DNA of 64,000 bases from JAUIET01 sp045105115 (GTDB taxonomy: Bacteria; Pseudomonadota; Gammaproteobacteria; Pseudomonadales; JAUIET01). The stretch covers positions 26,780 to 90,779 of the forward strand of contig JBGCDE010000003.1 in the NCBI GenBank assembly GCA_045105115.1. Reading direction: 5' to 3'. A program made the translations under genes and the position numbers. Below are positions 52,689-60,844 of this stretch, in pieces. Positions within the stretch are counted from its first letter, which is position 1. Each line of letters starts with the position of its first letter. A model generated the notes under the pieces. That model had not been told where the DNA came from. It saw only the letters and a list, made by a program, of their open reading frames with translations, and made no database searches.

Positions 52689-52994
52689 ATGGCGACTCAA
52701 GCACTCACTGAAGAGGAATTGCGGCTGGCCTTGCAGACGCTGAATGAAGGATCGATCAAGCCTTGGGTAGTGAACTCAGCAGGGAAGCTCAGCAAAACGC
52801 TGAAGTTTCCCGATTTTATTCAGGCATGGGGTTTTATGAATACCGTAGCACTCTACGCCGAAAAAAAGGATCACCATCCTGAGTGGTTTAATGTCTATAA
52901 CCGGGTAGACATAGAATTAACCACCCATGATGCGGGTGGAATTTCAGCGAAAGATATTGATCTGGCCGGTTTTATTGACCGCTTGAATTCGTAG
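52689..52994 (+). CDS. Pterin-4a-carbinolamine dehydratase (PhhB/PCD family)
   Basis: A 101-residue PCD from ATG 52689. It has the active-site motif KKDHHPEWFNVYNRV and a third His in TTHDAGG. PCD regenerates tetrahydropterin after aromatic amino-acid hydroxylation and in some bacteria acts in molybdopterin or as a transcription coactivator. No phhA (phenylalanine hydroxylase) lies nearby, and it follows an SDR gene by 8 bp, so the natural partner is not clear from context. Length is normal. Confidence 0.93.
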   Translation: MATQALTEEELRLALQTLNEGSIKPWVVNSAGKLSKTLKFPDFIQAWGFMNTVALYAEKKDHHPEWFNVYNRVDIELTTHDAGGISAKDIDLAGFIDRLNS

Positions 52995-53008
52995 CCAAAT
53001 ATGTCGTT

Positions 53009-53039
53009 GCCCCTAATTCCAAATTAGGGATTCAGGGGC
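53009..53039. terminator. Hairpin between convergent PCD and HDOD genes
   Basis: CCCTAATT (53011-53018) and AATTAGGG (53022-53029) form an 8-bp stem with a 3-base loop. An alternative outer pairing GCCCCT/AGGGGC (53009-53014, 53034-53039) is also possible. It lies in the 55-bp gap between two convergent stops. No long T run follows, so it is a plausible but not textbook terminator. Confidence 0.5.
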
Positions 53040-53049
53040 GTTTCAGACT

Positions 53050-53916
53050 TTATTTGAATGACTTAATGATGGTTTGTATTTCCTCATCATTGTCGGCAAT
53101 GATATCCAGACAGTTTGGTTTAGCGCATGCGCGTAATTCTTCAGGAATTTTCTGCATTGCAGCCAAGGTATCGATATCGGGCAGGGTGGGGTTGTCTGAT
53201 GTTAACTGCACAGTGTGATACAACGCCAAGTTGGCGATATCCAGCAAGTCCAGCTCTTCATTCCAGGTTCTGTCCCACTGCCCACAGTCGAAAACCAGGT
53301 CAGTAATAGTACTGTCGATGCCCCATTTCATTAGCGCGGCAACGCCAACGCGTTTGCTGTATTTGCGACACATTTGGAAATATATGTCGCTATCGGGTTG
53401 ATCTGAGGCTTCCAGCATTGTTGAAAGCACTGAAAGTGAGCCTACTTCCGTCAGTAGCATTGCCAGCTGAACCTGGTCAACCGGGCGATATTTGAATTGT
53501 TGAGCGAGGAAACTCGCAACAGCGGTTTTGACGACCAGGCGTTCCCAAGTGTAGTTAAACAGCGACTTGGCTACAGCCGTATTCAGTTCCACCATGTTTC
53601 GAGTGCTGTGAAGCATCACCAGACTGCTGGTAGCCTCAAAACCTAATAGACCAACCACCTCAGACAAAGTTTGCGGAGGCACAGCTCTGCGGTAAACGGG
53701 GCTAGAAGCAGCTTGCACTAGATAGGTTGTGAGGCCAGGGTCTTTGGCAATGATTGCGGTTAAGGATTCACACGTTGTATTGTCGTGAGCGACTGCAGAG
53801 CGAACTTTTAGCGCAATGTCAGGAAGGCTTGGCAGTCGAAGTTCGTCATTAAGTACGCGCTCGATGACCTCTTCGAAAAGTGCTTGTAGGCTTGAGTCGG
53901 GCAGTGCGGCAGTCAT
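53050..53916 (-). CDS. HDOD-domain signalling protein
   Basis: A 288-residue protein made of one HDOD domain (an HD-related output domain common in proteobacterial signalling). The N-terminal LPSLPDIALKVRSAV and IIAKDPGLTTYLVQAASSP are typical. The middle EVVGLLGFEATSSLVMLHS fits too. A conserved helical part follows. HDOD proteins influence motility, biofilm and cyclic-di-GMP linked responses. No GGDEF/EAL partner domain is fused. It stands alone, with a good space upstream (53917-54127). Confidence 0.9.
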   Translation of the reverse strand: MTAALPDSSLQALFEEVIERVLNDELRLPSLPDIALKVRSAVAHDNTTCESLTAIIAKDPGLTTYLVQAASSPVYRRAVPPQTLSEVVGLLGFEATSSLVMLHSTRNMVELNTAVAKSLFNYTWERLVVKTAVASFLAQQFKYRPVDQVQLAMLLTEVGSLSVLSTMLEASDQPDSDIYFQMCRKYSKRVGVAALMKWGIDSTITDLVFDCGQWDRTWNEELDLLDIANLALYHTVQLTSDNPTLPDIDTLAAMQKIPEELRACAKPNCLDIIADNDEEIQTIIKSFK

Positions 53917-54029
53917 GTCAGTTCCTTTTGACGTAGTTAAAATCCGTTTTAGACCTTCCTGATCTTGTTTAAGCCTAGCTTATGGCGCGGTAGCTTGCAT
54001 ATTTCGCGTGACCGTCTGGCGGTTTTAAA

Positions 54030-54055
54030 TTAGGTCAGGATGTAACCTGACCTAA
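54030..54055. repeat. 10-bp perfect inverted repeat downstream of the KstD-like gene
   Basis: TTAGGTCAGG (54030-54039) and CCTGACCTAA (54046-54055) are perfect reverse complements with a 6-bp spacer. The site is 73 bp past the stop of the minus-strand flavoprotein gene and 114 bp upstream of the HDOD start. On the minus strand it is followed by an AT-rich TTTAAAA stretch. It could be a weak terminator for the flavoprotein gene or an operator for the HDOD gene. The rest of 53917-54127 shows nothing clear. Confidence 0.6.
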
Positions 54056-54127
54056 CGAAGTGTGGACGTTGGGGATGTGTGGTTGAGTGCTTTTTGACCA
54101 ATTATTGTTAGCTTTGGGAATATGGCC

Positions 54128-55837
54128 TTAGCTTGCTGCCGCGTGCTTGCCAGCCAAGTAGCCAAACACCATAGCAGGGCCCAACGTAGAACCCGGGCCC
54201 GGGTAGGCAGGTAAAAGTGCTGTGGTCGTATTACCGCAGGCATAGAGGCCGTCAATGGTGCTGCCATCTTCCCGTTCCACCTGGCCGTTAGTGTTAATGA
54301 CAACGCCGCCAGCCGTACCCATTTCACCGGTATACAAGCTCACACAGTAAAATGGTGCTTTGTTTATGGGGCCAAGACATGGGTTTGGTTTGCATTCGGG
54401 GTCTGCATAGTAACGATCGTAATTTGAGTCACCGCGCTGGAAGTCCAGATCTTTACCCGTTTTGGCGTATTCATTGAATTTCTTCTGGGTGTTCACCAAG
54501 CCTTGCGGGTCTATGCCCACTTTCTCGGCAAGTTCCTCAAGACTGTCTGCTTTCGTCAGAAAGCTGGGTGTCCACCATGACTTCGGAACCGCCCAATCGG
54601 GCATCATGCTAGATTGTAACAGTGCGGAGGCAACTGGGCGTTTTGCGCGAAAGTCGGCGTCAAAAATCATATACGCGGGCACACATGGATTGCCGTTTTC
54701 CGTTTCTCTGAGCATGTCATCAACAAAAGTGACGTAGTTCTGCGACTCATTGCTGAAACGTTGTCCATTCGCATTCACGGTCATGCAGCCGGGCAATCCC
54801 TTCTCAACTTGACTCATATGAGCCTTCGTTTTGCCAGGTATAACGGCTGTTGTAAACCACCAAGCCCAGTCCATTTGATGGGTGGCCGCACCTTTGTCGA
54901 TCGCGGCGCGAATGGCGTCACCCGTGTTGTAAATATTGGCGGCGCTCCACTCGGTGTTGGTGGGGTTTGGTAAATACTGTTCGCGCATTTGTTGATTTCG
55001 CTCAAATCCGCCCGCCGCGAGAATAACGCCTTTATTGGCTTTTACCCGCAGTATTTTGCCGTCGCGTTTTACAGTGCAACCAATGATTTTGCCCTGGTCA
55101 TCAATTAACTCCTGCATCGGTGATTCCAGCCACAGTGGAATATTTCTGTCTTTGCAAGCAAGGAACAAGCGGGCAACGCCAGCAGGGCCCATGGTCAGTC
55201 TACCGTCGCGACGTGTTTTCAGCCGCAACGGAAAGTCGAACAAGTATTTAAGCACCAAAGAGGCGCTCATCTTCATCCAGCCGGGTAATGCCGCGAGCAC
55301 AATTTGACCTTCGACCTGGGTAAAGCTTACGCCGCCCGGCATTTGTGTCTGCGGGTGCGCGTTGCCCAGATACTGAAAGTCATCTCCCAGCTCTTCGGCG
55401 CGAAGTATTTCGGGTTCCATAGACCGGTGTCCGGTTTTGCCACCCGGCGCCTCCGGAAAATAATCTGGATAGTGTTCCAGTGTGACGTATCGAACCCAAT
55501 TGGTTTTTTCGTGCAGGTAGTCAATAACCTCAGGGCCTTGCTCGACATAGGTATCCAGCAGCTCGGGCCGTATTTTGCCCTCTGGGCTTACATGTTCCAG
55601 ATACGCTCTGGCTTCTTCCAGCGAATCATCCGCGCCCACTGCTTTTGCATAGCGGTTGGCTGGAACCCACACGCCACCGCCTGAGCTTGCACTAGTGCCG
55701 CCAAATACCGGGGCTTTCTCTACAATCAATACTTTGGCGCCGCCGTCGTGGGCAGCAATCGCTGAGGTCAGCGCACCATTGCCACTACCGACAACTACTA
55801 CGTCTACTTCGTGGTCCCATTGGGTTTGCTCGGTCAT
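54128..55837 (-). CDS. FAD-dependent 3-ketosteroid-delta1-dehydrogenase-like oxidoreductase
   Basis: A 569-residue flavoprotein from ATG 55837, with AGGA 6 bases upstream (another ATG is 11 codons earlier). It has the FAD motif VVVVGSGNGALTSAIAAHDG, then VEKAPVFGGTSASSGGGVWV. A substrate domain follows, then PFYCVSLYTGEMGTAGGVV and the C-terminal YACGNTTTALLPAYPGPGST. These match the KstD/fumarate-reductase-like family; the Tyr-rich substrate segment and the PGPGSTLGPAMVFGYLAG end are typical of KstD. KstD desaturates ring A of 3-ketosteroids. Other family members act on different 3-keto compounds, so the activity is probable, not certain. Confidence 0.87.
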   Translation of the reverse strand: MTEQTQWDHEVDVVVVGSGNGALTSAIAAHDGGAKVLIVEKAPVFGGTSASSGGGVWVPANRYAKAVGADDSLEEARAYLEHVSPEGKIRPELLDTYVEQGPEVIDYLHEKTNWVRYVTLEHYPDYFPEAPGGKTGHRSMEPEILRAEELGDDFQYLGNAHPQTQMPGGVSFTQVEGQIVLAALPGWMKMSASLVLKYLFDFPLRLKTRRDGRLTMGPAGVARLFLACKDRNIPLWLESPMQELIDDQGKIIGCTVKRDGKILRVKANKGVILAAGGFERNQQMREQYLPNPTNTEWSAANIYNTGDAIRAAIDKGAATHQMDWAWWFTTAVIPGKTKAHMSQVEKGLPGCMTVNANGQRFSNESQNYVTFVDDMLRETENGNPCVPAYMIFDADFRAKRPVASALLQSSMMPDWAVPKSWWTPSFLTKADSLEELAEKVGIDPQGLVNTQKKFNEYAKTGKDLDFQRGDSNYDRYYADPECKPNPCLGPINKAPFYCVSLYTGEMGTAGGVVINTNGQVEREDGSTIDGLYACGNTTTALLPAYPGPGSTLGPAMVFGYLAGKHAAAS

Positions 55838-56003
55838 CGAAATCCTGTGAGAGTGATTGTGAGAGCGCATACGTTACTGTAGGGTTAGCGCCTGCGCAAC
55901 TCTTGCCGTCGGCGGCATAAGTCGCGCTACTTTTTCGTAATGTCTTCGGTCGCAGCGGCGTTTGTTAAATACTGTGAATCGACCAGTGAAGTAGGGGAGC
56001 TAG

Positions 56004-56489
56004 ATGAAATTATCACTTGTAAGATTGGCTTATAGCGTGACGCTAACAGCCGTTATTTTTGGACTTTCGGCCTGTGGAGACGGTGATACCACCTCAACGG
56101 CAGGTCAGACTACAGCTGCCCCTGTCGTTGAGACGGCAAGCGAAGTTGCTGAACAGGGCGCATCGATTGAGGCGTCTATGCAAGGCGAAACCAAGACGCA
56201 GGGCGAAGCCAACGCACAAGGCGAAACCAAGGCCGGCGCAGTCGATAAAGATATCCTCGCCATTTACCAGAGAAGCTGCATTTCTTGCCATTTGAGTGGT
56301 GCCGTGGGTGCGCCCAGAACACATGACGAGTCCGCCTGGATGCCTAAGCTTGCCAAGGGTATGCCCGCGCTGATCGCCAGCATTAACAATGGCCTCAATG
56401 GGATGCCGCCAAAGGGTATGTGCTATGACTGCACTGATGCCCAGTATGAAGCCTTGATTGACTTCATGGCCGGTCCCAAACCTAAGTAA
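56004..56489 (+). CDS. c-type cytochrome lipoprotein (cytochrome c5-like)
   Basis: A 161-residue lipoprotein. The signal peptide ends in lipobox GLSAC (Cys about residue 24). A low-complexity Ala/Gln/Glu/Thr linker follows (about 25-80) with near-repeats around QGETKTQGEANAQGETKAG. A class I haem-binding domain comes next: C92-x2-C95-H96, with the axial Met in LNGMPPKGM. A second Cys pair (CYDC) near the C-terminus is a cytochrome c5 feature. It should carry single electrons at the periplasmic face, perhaps from a dehydrogenase; the partner is unknown. It is divergent from the KstD-like gene and 9 bp before a SnoaL gene. Confidence 0.9.
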   Translation: MKLSLVRLAYSVTLTAVIFGLSACGDGDTTSTAGQTTAAPVVETASEVAEQGASIEASMQGETKTQGEANAQGETKAGAVDKDILAIYQRSCISCHLSGAVGAPRTHDESAWMPKLAKGMPALIASINNGLNGMPPKGMCYDCTDAQYEALIDFMAGPKPK

Positions 56490-56498
56490 TTTGCTGCT

Positions 56499-57137
56499 AT
56501 GAAAGAGTCACTGGAAGCCCGTATCGATCGCCTTGAATCCATAGACGAGATTCGACAGTTAGTGGCCAAGTACGCCTTGTCCTTGGATATGCGCGACCTT
56601 GATGCTCATGTGAATTTGTTTGCCGAAGATATTCGAGTGAGTCGGGAGCTGACTGGTCGGGCTAGTTTGAAACGATGGCTGGACGACACCCTGCGATTGC
56701 AGTTCACTGGAACCTCGCATCATGTTGGCAACCACGTTATAGAGTTCACTGATCCAGACAATGCCATCGGGGTGTTGTATTCCAAGAACGAGCATGAAAC
56801 TCCAACCGAATCAGGGTCTGCTGAGTGGGTGATCATGCAGATGTTGTACTGGGATAATTATCAGCGCATTGATGGAAGGTGGTATTTCAGACGACGTTTA
56901 CCTTGTTACTGGTACGCGACTGATCTGAATAAGCCACCCACCGGCGAACAAAAAATGCGCTGGCCTGACCGTGCTAGCTATGACGGCGCTTACCACGAGC
57001 TTTTTCCTTCATGGAAGGAGTTTTGGGCAAACGTGCCGGGGGATCAGGAGCCAGAGGTTGCAACACCAGCGCCGTTGGAACAGTTTTTGACCACTATGCG
57101 CAAGGGCGCGCCAGATCCGCGGATAAAAGTTCGTTAG
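56499..57137 (+). CDS. SnoaL-like (NTF2-fold) protein
   Basis: A 212-residue SnoaL_4-type protein: RIDRLESIDEIRQLVAKYAL and LDMRDLDAHVNLFAEDIRV are the typical start, and GTSHHVGNHVIEF has the His pair. WYFRRRLPCYWYATDLNKPP is typical of longer members found in degradation clusters for steroids, terpenes and aromatics. A C-terminal extension of about 40 residues is extra. The catalytic role is unproven. It follows the cytochrome gene by 9 bp and overlaps the end of alr by 4 bp, tail to tail. Confidence 0.88.
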   Translation: MKESLEARIDRLESIDEIRQLVAKYALSLDMRDLDAHVNLFAEDIRVSRELTGRASLKRWLDDTLRLQFTGTSHHVGNHVIEFTDPDNAIGVLYSKNEHETPTESGSAEWVIMQMLYWDNYQRIDGRWYFRRRLPCYWYATDLNKPPTGEQKMRWPDRASYDGAYHELFPSWKEFWANVPGDQEPEVATPAPLEQFLTTMRKGAPDPRIKVR

Positions 57138-58216
57138 TCTTCAACGTACTGCAGTGGAACCCTGCCGGGCATTCTCGTGAGTAGCTCATAGCCAATGGTG
57201 CCGGCTTGTTCGGCAACCTTATTAACGTCCAGAGTGTCACCCCACAACTCAACCGGCGAGCCTAACTGAGCATCCGAGTGATCTGTAACATCTACCGTGA
57301 TCATGTCCATGGAAACACGACCACATAAGGGCATAAGTTGGCCATTGAGCAAAACAGGTGTGCCGGAGGGCGCGTTTCGTGGATAGCCATCGCCATAACC
57401 GACTGCAACGGTGGCAATACGGCTGGGGCGGCTTGCACACCAGCTACCGGCGTATCCGACGCATTCACCCTGCGCGATATTTCTTATCGCAATAACTTCC
57501 GAGTGCAAGGACATCACAGCGCGCAGCTGGCTTGCACTAGCTTGTGCGTACTCCAGTGGCGAACTGCCGTATAACATGATGCCTGGGCGTATCCAGTCGC
57601 CATGTGCGGAACCGTGGGCCAGTACCCCGGCTGAGTTCGATAAACTAAGCGGCGCTTTTTTATCTTCGTTAAAAGATGTCAGTTGATGAATCTGCCGATT
57701 AGTAGAGTCGGTGTTTTCACTGTCTGCAGACGCAAAATGAGAGGCTACCACTACTGGCTGTTGAACATGCTTGCAGTTACTCAACATTTGATAGGCGTTG
57801 CTGGCCGCCGCAGGGTCAAGACCAAGGCGATGCATACCGGTATCTACCTTAAGCCAGGCCGTGAGAGGTTTTTTTGCAGAGTAAGCAAGTAGCTGCTGAA
57901 TTTGTTGGTCGCTGTGTAACATCAGCCAAAAATTCTGCTGCTCACTTAGCGCGAGTTCGTCAACGCTGAAGTGCCCCTCCAAAAGCAGAATGGCTTGCGA
58001 CACTCCGGCGGCTCTGAGCTCCAGCGCTTCATCAATACAGGCCACGGCAAAAATATCAGCCTGCTCTGACAAGGCTTGCGCGCAGCGCACAGCGCCATGC
58101 CCATAAGCGTTAGCCTTTACAACGGCGGCCAGTTTGCTGCTCGGTGCTAAACGTTGCGCTAGCGCTGCGTTGGCTCGCAATGCCGGTAAAGAAATACGCG
58201 CGTGTGTCGGACGCAT
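57134..58216 (-). CDS. alr: Alanine racemase
   Basis: A PLP enzyme of 360 residues that interconverts L- and D-alanine. The Schiff-base Lys is K34 in VKANAYGHG. The catalytic Tyr is in ECVGYAGSW. ATVAVGYGDGYPRN and CGRVSMDMITVDVTD are the other hallmarks. It is last in a four-gene unit behind D-amino acid transaminase, D-glutamate cyclase and PxpA. Within that unit it would supply or remove D-alanine. Whether it is the cell's main Alr (peptidoglycan) or a catabolic DadX type cannot be told from sequence. Confidence 0.96.
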   Translation of the reverse strand: MRPTHARISLPALRANAALAQRLAPSSKLAAVVKANAYGHGAVRCAQALSEQADIFAVACIDEALELRAAGVSQAILLLEGHFSVDELALSEQQNFWLMLHSDQQIQQLLAYSAKKPLTAWLKVDTGMHRLGLDPAAASNAYQMLSNCKHVQQPVVVASHFASADSENTDSTNRQIHQLTSFNEDKKAPLSLSNSAGVLAHGSAHGDWIRPGIMLYGSSPLEYAQASASQLRAVMSLHSEVIAIRNIAQGECVGYAGSWCASRPSRIATVAVGYGDGYPRNAPSGTPVLLNGQLMPLCGRVSMDMITVDVTDHSDAQLGSPVELWGDTLDVNKVAEQAGTIGYELLTRMPGRVPLQYVED

Positions 58217-58225
58217 AATCAGCGC

Positions 58226-59098
58226 TCAGTAGTCGTACTTGCGCTGGCTAAACAAGGTTTGCGCTCTAAGCCAAACATCGCCAGGACGACCATCACCAAT
58301 GACATGCCCATCCACCTCTACCACAGGGATCACCTCTTTGGTAGAGCTGCTGAACCAAATTTCATCAGCGGCTCTGGCTTCATCCAAAGAAACAATTCGT
58401 TCTTCGACCTCAATACTGCCGTCATTGCGCAGTATGTCGAGTAGCATGTGTCGAGTTATGCCGGGCAACTTTTGATAATCAAGCGACGGGGTGATCACTT
58501 TGCCATTTTTCACAATGTATACGTTGCAAGCTGCACCTTCTGTTACTTCGCCAGATGCATTATACAATAACACTTCATCTTTGCCGCTGGCGTTACCTTG
58601 TTGGTAGTGCATGACATTACCGAGCAGGGCAACCGATTTAATATTACAACGTTGCCAGCGTTTATCTTCCTCAGTCACCACTTTCAGTGTTTTCGCAGTA
58701 TCGCGATCAGCCTGAGGCTCTGGCGGAATTTCAAAGGTAAAGCCAAACACCGTTGGCGTTATACCAACCGGGTAGGCATGGTTACGCTTATTGTCCGCGC
58801 CTCGACTGACCTGCAGATAAACGCCAAGATTTTCGTTGCCATTCTTCTCGGTCAGCTGTTCGCAGATTTGCCGCCATTCTTGTTCGCTGGTTGACAGCTC
58901 AATTTCAACAGCGCTTAAGCCATCTTTCATTCGCTTAATATGCGGGCTAAAGCCAACCAATCTACCGTGATAACTGGGCACTACTTCATAGATGCCGTCG
59001 CCAAACAAAAAGCCGCGATCCATCGGCGATATTCGCGCCTCACTTAGAGGCAAAAATTCGCCATTAAGGTACGCGATAGAGTCGTTAGTATCACTCAT
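58226..59098 (-). CDS. dat: D-amino acid aminotransferase (class IV PLP enzyme)
   Basis: A 290-residue class IV transaminase. The start is MSDTNDSIAYLNGEFLPLSE. The Schiff-base Lys is in RCNIKSVALLGNV. The Glu in SGEVTEGAACNVYIV interacts with the cofactor ring. SSSTKEVIPVVEVDG is the C-terminal signature. The NIKSVALLGNV form fits D-alanine transaminases more than branched-chain ones, and the neighbours agree. It would swap the amino group between D-alanine/2-oxoglutarate and D-glutamate/pyruvate. It overlaps the upstream cyclase gene by 4 bp and ends 9 bp before alr. Confidence 0.92.
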   Translation of the reverse strand: MSDTNDSIAYLNGEFLPLSEARISPMDRGFLFGDGIYEVVPSYHGRLVGFSPHIKRMKDGLSAVEIELSTSEQEWRQICEQLTEKNGNENLGVYLQVSRGADNKRNHAYPVGITPTVFGFTFEIPPEPQADRDTAKTLKVVTEEDKRWQRCNIKSVALLGNVMHYQQGNASGKDEVLLYNASGEVTEGAACNVYIVKNGKVITPSLDYQKLPGITRHMLLDILRNDGSIEVEERIVSLDEARAADEIWFSSSTKEVIPVVEVDGHVIGDGRPGDVWLRAQTLFSQRKYDY

Positions 59099-59946
59099 TT
59101 ACACAGCCTTCTTAGTTCATCAATCAGCTTCAGCCCTTCGCTTGCTGCCAAACCATCTTCAGATAGAGTCGCTTCTCTGGTCACGCCGTCAACACCACCA
59201 GGACTCGACAGAAACTGCAGCGATTTAACAGGGTCTACTTCGCCAAGCAAATCTCTTTCAGACCAACGGCCCAGAAACGCAATGATTCCATAAGCGCCCC
59301 AGTTTGATACGTCGGCTACCAACAGTTCATCGCAATGGGTGGTGGATGCTTCAATATCGAGTTTTGCAATAGTCTCACGGACATTGCCCATGCCAATCTC
59401 GTTACCACCATCACCTATTGCGACGCTAGGGCAATCTGCTCGTTGCACGCATTCATCAAAGCAGGCGCAGCTTGCACTGATGTCTTCGTGGCGCATGTTG
59501 TAATACTTACCGCTGGCAGACAAGCCGGGCCGCTCGATCGAAATGATAACCGTCGGGTCAATAGTATCGAGAATATCCTGTGCCTCTTTGGCACGATGAT
59601 CGGCCATGGCCCCCGGACTCGGTAAAGACAATGCTTGCGTGCGATACTTTGACGCCAGCGCATCAAGCAAGGGCGGTGCACATGCCAATACGGGTTCGCC
59701 GCCCAATGTCTCCAGCGCTTCGTACAAGGCTATCGCACCCACTGGACCGTCTGTTTCAAAACTGCCCGCTACCGGAAAGCCGGTTCCAATAAGCGCTCGC
59801 TCATAGTTTTGGTAGATTAGTGAAGCGCCTCTCAAGTAATAGCCAGCGGCCAGCGCCATTTGTACTGACTGCATACCACGCAGGTTACGAGCGACCAAAA
59901 GGTCCTCAATCTTTTCGCTGAGTTGAAGATCGTGTTCGCGAATCAT
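59095..59946 (-). CDS. D-glutamate cyclase-type protein (DUF4392)
   Basis: A 283-residue protein that matches the DUF4392 domain of eukaryotic D-glutamate cyclase DGLUCY. The match rests on GSFETDGPVGAIALYEAL, SIERPGLSASGKYYNMR, PSVAIGDGGNEIGMGNV and VADVSNWGAYGIIAFL. In mammals DGLUCY interconverts D-glutamate and 5-oxo-D-proline. The N-terminal domain of DGLUCY (DUF1445) is absent here and I see none nearby. It sits between pxpA and dat with 4-bp overlaps on both sides. The family call is strong; the bacterial reaction is inferred from homology and neighbours. Confidence 0.85.
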   Translation of the reverse strand: MIREHDLQLSEKIEDLLVARNLRGMQSVQMALAAGYYLRGASLIYQNYERALIGTGFPVAGSFETDGPVGAIALYEALETLGGEPVLACAPPLLDALASKYRTQALSLPSPGAMADHRAKEAQDILDTIDPTVIISIERPGLSASGKYYNMRHEDISASCACFDECVQRADCPSVAIGDGGNEIGMGNVRETIAKLDIEASTTHCDELLVADVSNWGAYGIIAFLGRWSERDLLGEVDPVKSLQFLSSPGGVDGVTREATLSEDGLAASEGLKLIDELRRLCK

Positions 59947-60680
59947 CTTGAGGCGTTGATAAGTTGGCGAATTTCGCGCACTGCATTCAGTGCAGCCGGG
60001 TTATCACCGTGTACACACAAACTGTCTACTTGCAGTCTAAGTTCTTTGCCGTCGCTGGCAACAACAGTGCCTTTCTCGAATAACTGACGTACTTGCATCA
60101 TGCTGTCGGCTTCGTTCAAAACGGCTCCTTCTATAGCTCTGTTCTGCAACTGCCCTTCGGGGGTGTAGCGCCGGTCAGCGAAACCTTCCAGCATCAGCTG
60201 CAACTCCAGTTCAGAGGCTTCCTGTTGATGGATTTCAAGTTCGCCTGTTGACAGTATCATCAGTTTTAGCGGGCGCGCATAGCTGCTGACCGCTTGCATG
60301 ACGGCCGCACGAATCCGCGTGTCGCGCATCATATCGTTGTACAACGCGCCATGCGGCTTTACGTAACTGAGTGTTGTGCCATGAGTTGAGCAAATGCCAT
60401 CCAGAGCGGCGATTTGGTAGTGCAATAAAGCAACAATTTCTTCACTGCTGCAATTCATTGAACGTCGGCCAAAACCCACTAAATCCGGGTAGGCCGGGTG
60501 TGCACCGATCTCAACCTTGTGCTCGGATGCAAAGGCAACAGTACGAGCCATTATGAGAGGATCGCCGGCATGAAAACCACAGGCAATATTAGCCTGGTCA
60601 ATCGAAGGCATAATCTCCTGATCAAGCCCCATCGACCAACTGCCATAGCTTTCGCCAAGGTCGCAATTCAATCTCAGCAT
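59943..60680 (-). CDS. pxpA: 5-oxoprolinase subunit A (PxpA, LamB/YcsF family)
   Basis: A 245-residue metal-site protein from ATG 60680 (MLRLNCDLGESYGSWSMG). A TTG at 60698 is possible but poorly placed. It has NCDLGESYG, ACGFHAGDP, IGAHPAYPDLVGFGRR and SYVKPHGALYND. PxpA with PxpB and PxpC splits 5-oxoproline to glutamate using ATP in known cases. No pxpB or pxpC is in the window. It is the first gene of the unit, overlapping the cyclase gene by 4 bp, and is divergent from pqiA, with a 164-bp shared promoter region. Confidence 0.93.
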   Translation of the reverse strand: MLRLNCDLGESYGSWSMGLDQEIMPSIDQANIACGFHAGDPLIMARTVAFASEHKVEIGAHPAYPDLVGFGRRSMNCSSEEIVALLHYQIAALDGICSTHGTTLSYVKPHGALYNDMMRDTRIRAAVMQAVSSYARPLKLMILSTGELEIHQQEASELELQLMLEGFADRRYTPEGQLQNRAIEGAVLNEADSMMQVRQLFEKGTVVASDGKELRLQVDSLCVHGDNPAALNAVREIRQLINASR

Positions 60681-60844
60681 ATTCAAATTCTTCGTCAAAA
60701 CCTGCAGGGGTGCATTGTTCTTGTTAAGCGCTATTTTGTCCAGATGTATAAATGATGAACAGTCTTGCCAAACACCAGCATGCTATGCTTTAGAGCTTAA
60801 TGGTAGGTGAAAACGGTTTGTTTTAGCGGTCTGGATGAGATGGT
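60681..60844. promoter_or_regulatory. Divergent pxpA / pqiA intergenic region
   Basis: This 164-bp spacer must hold promoters for the D-amino-acid unit (minus) and pqiABC (plus). It is AT-rich in its middle (about 60740-60800) but I see no pair of hexamers good enough to name, and no clear operator. Function is inferred from position. Confidence 0.3.

Noticed and set aside
54052..54327. A 91-residue minus-strand frame at the end of the KstD-like gene
   Set aside because: It is out of frame with the conserved FAD-binding C-terminus of the real gene and has no features of its own.
54128..55837. Fumarate or urocanate reductase instead of KstD for the flavoprotein
   Set aside because: The typical N-terminal export signal and haem or FMN-binding domain of those reductases are missing, and the C-terminal PGPGST segment fits KstD better. 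It is kept as a lesser alternative.
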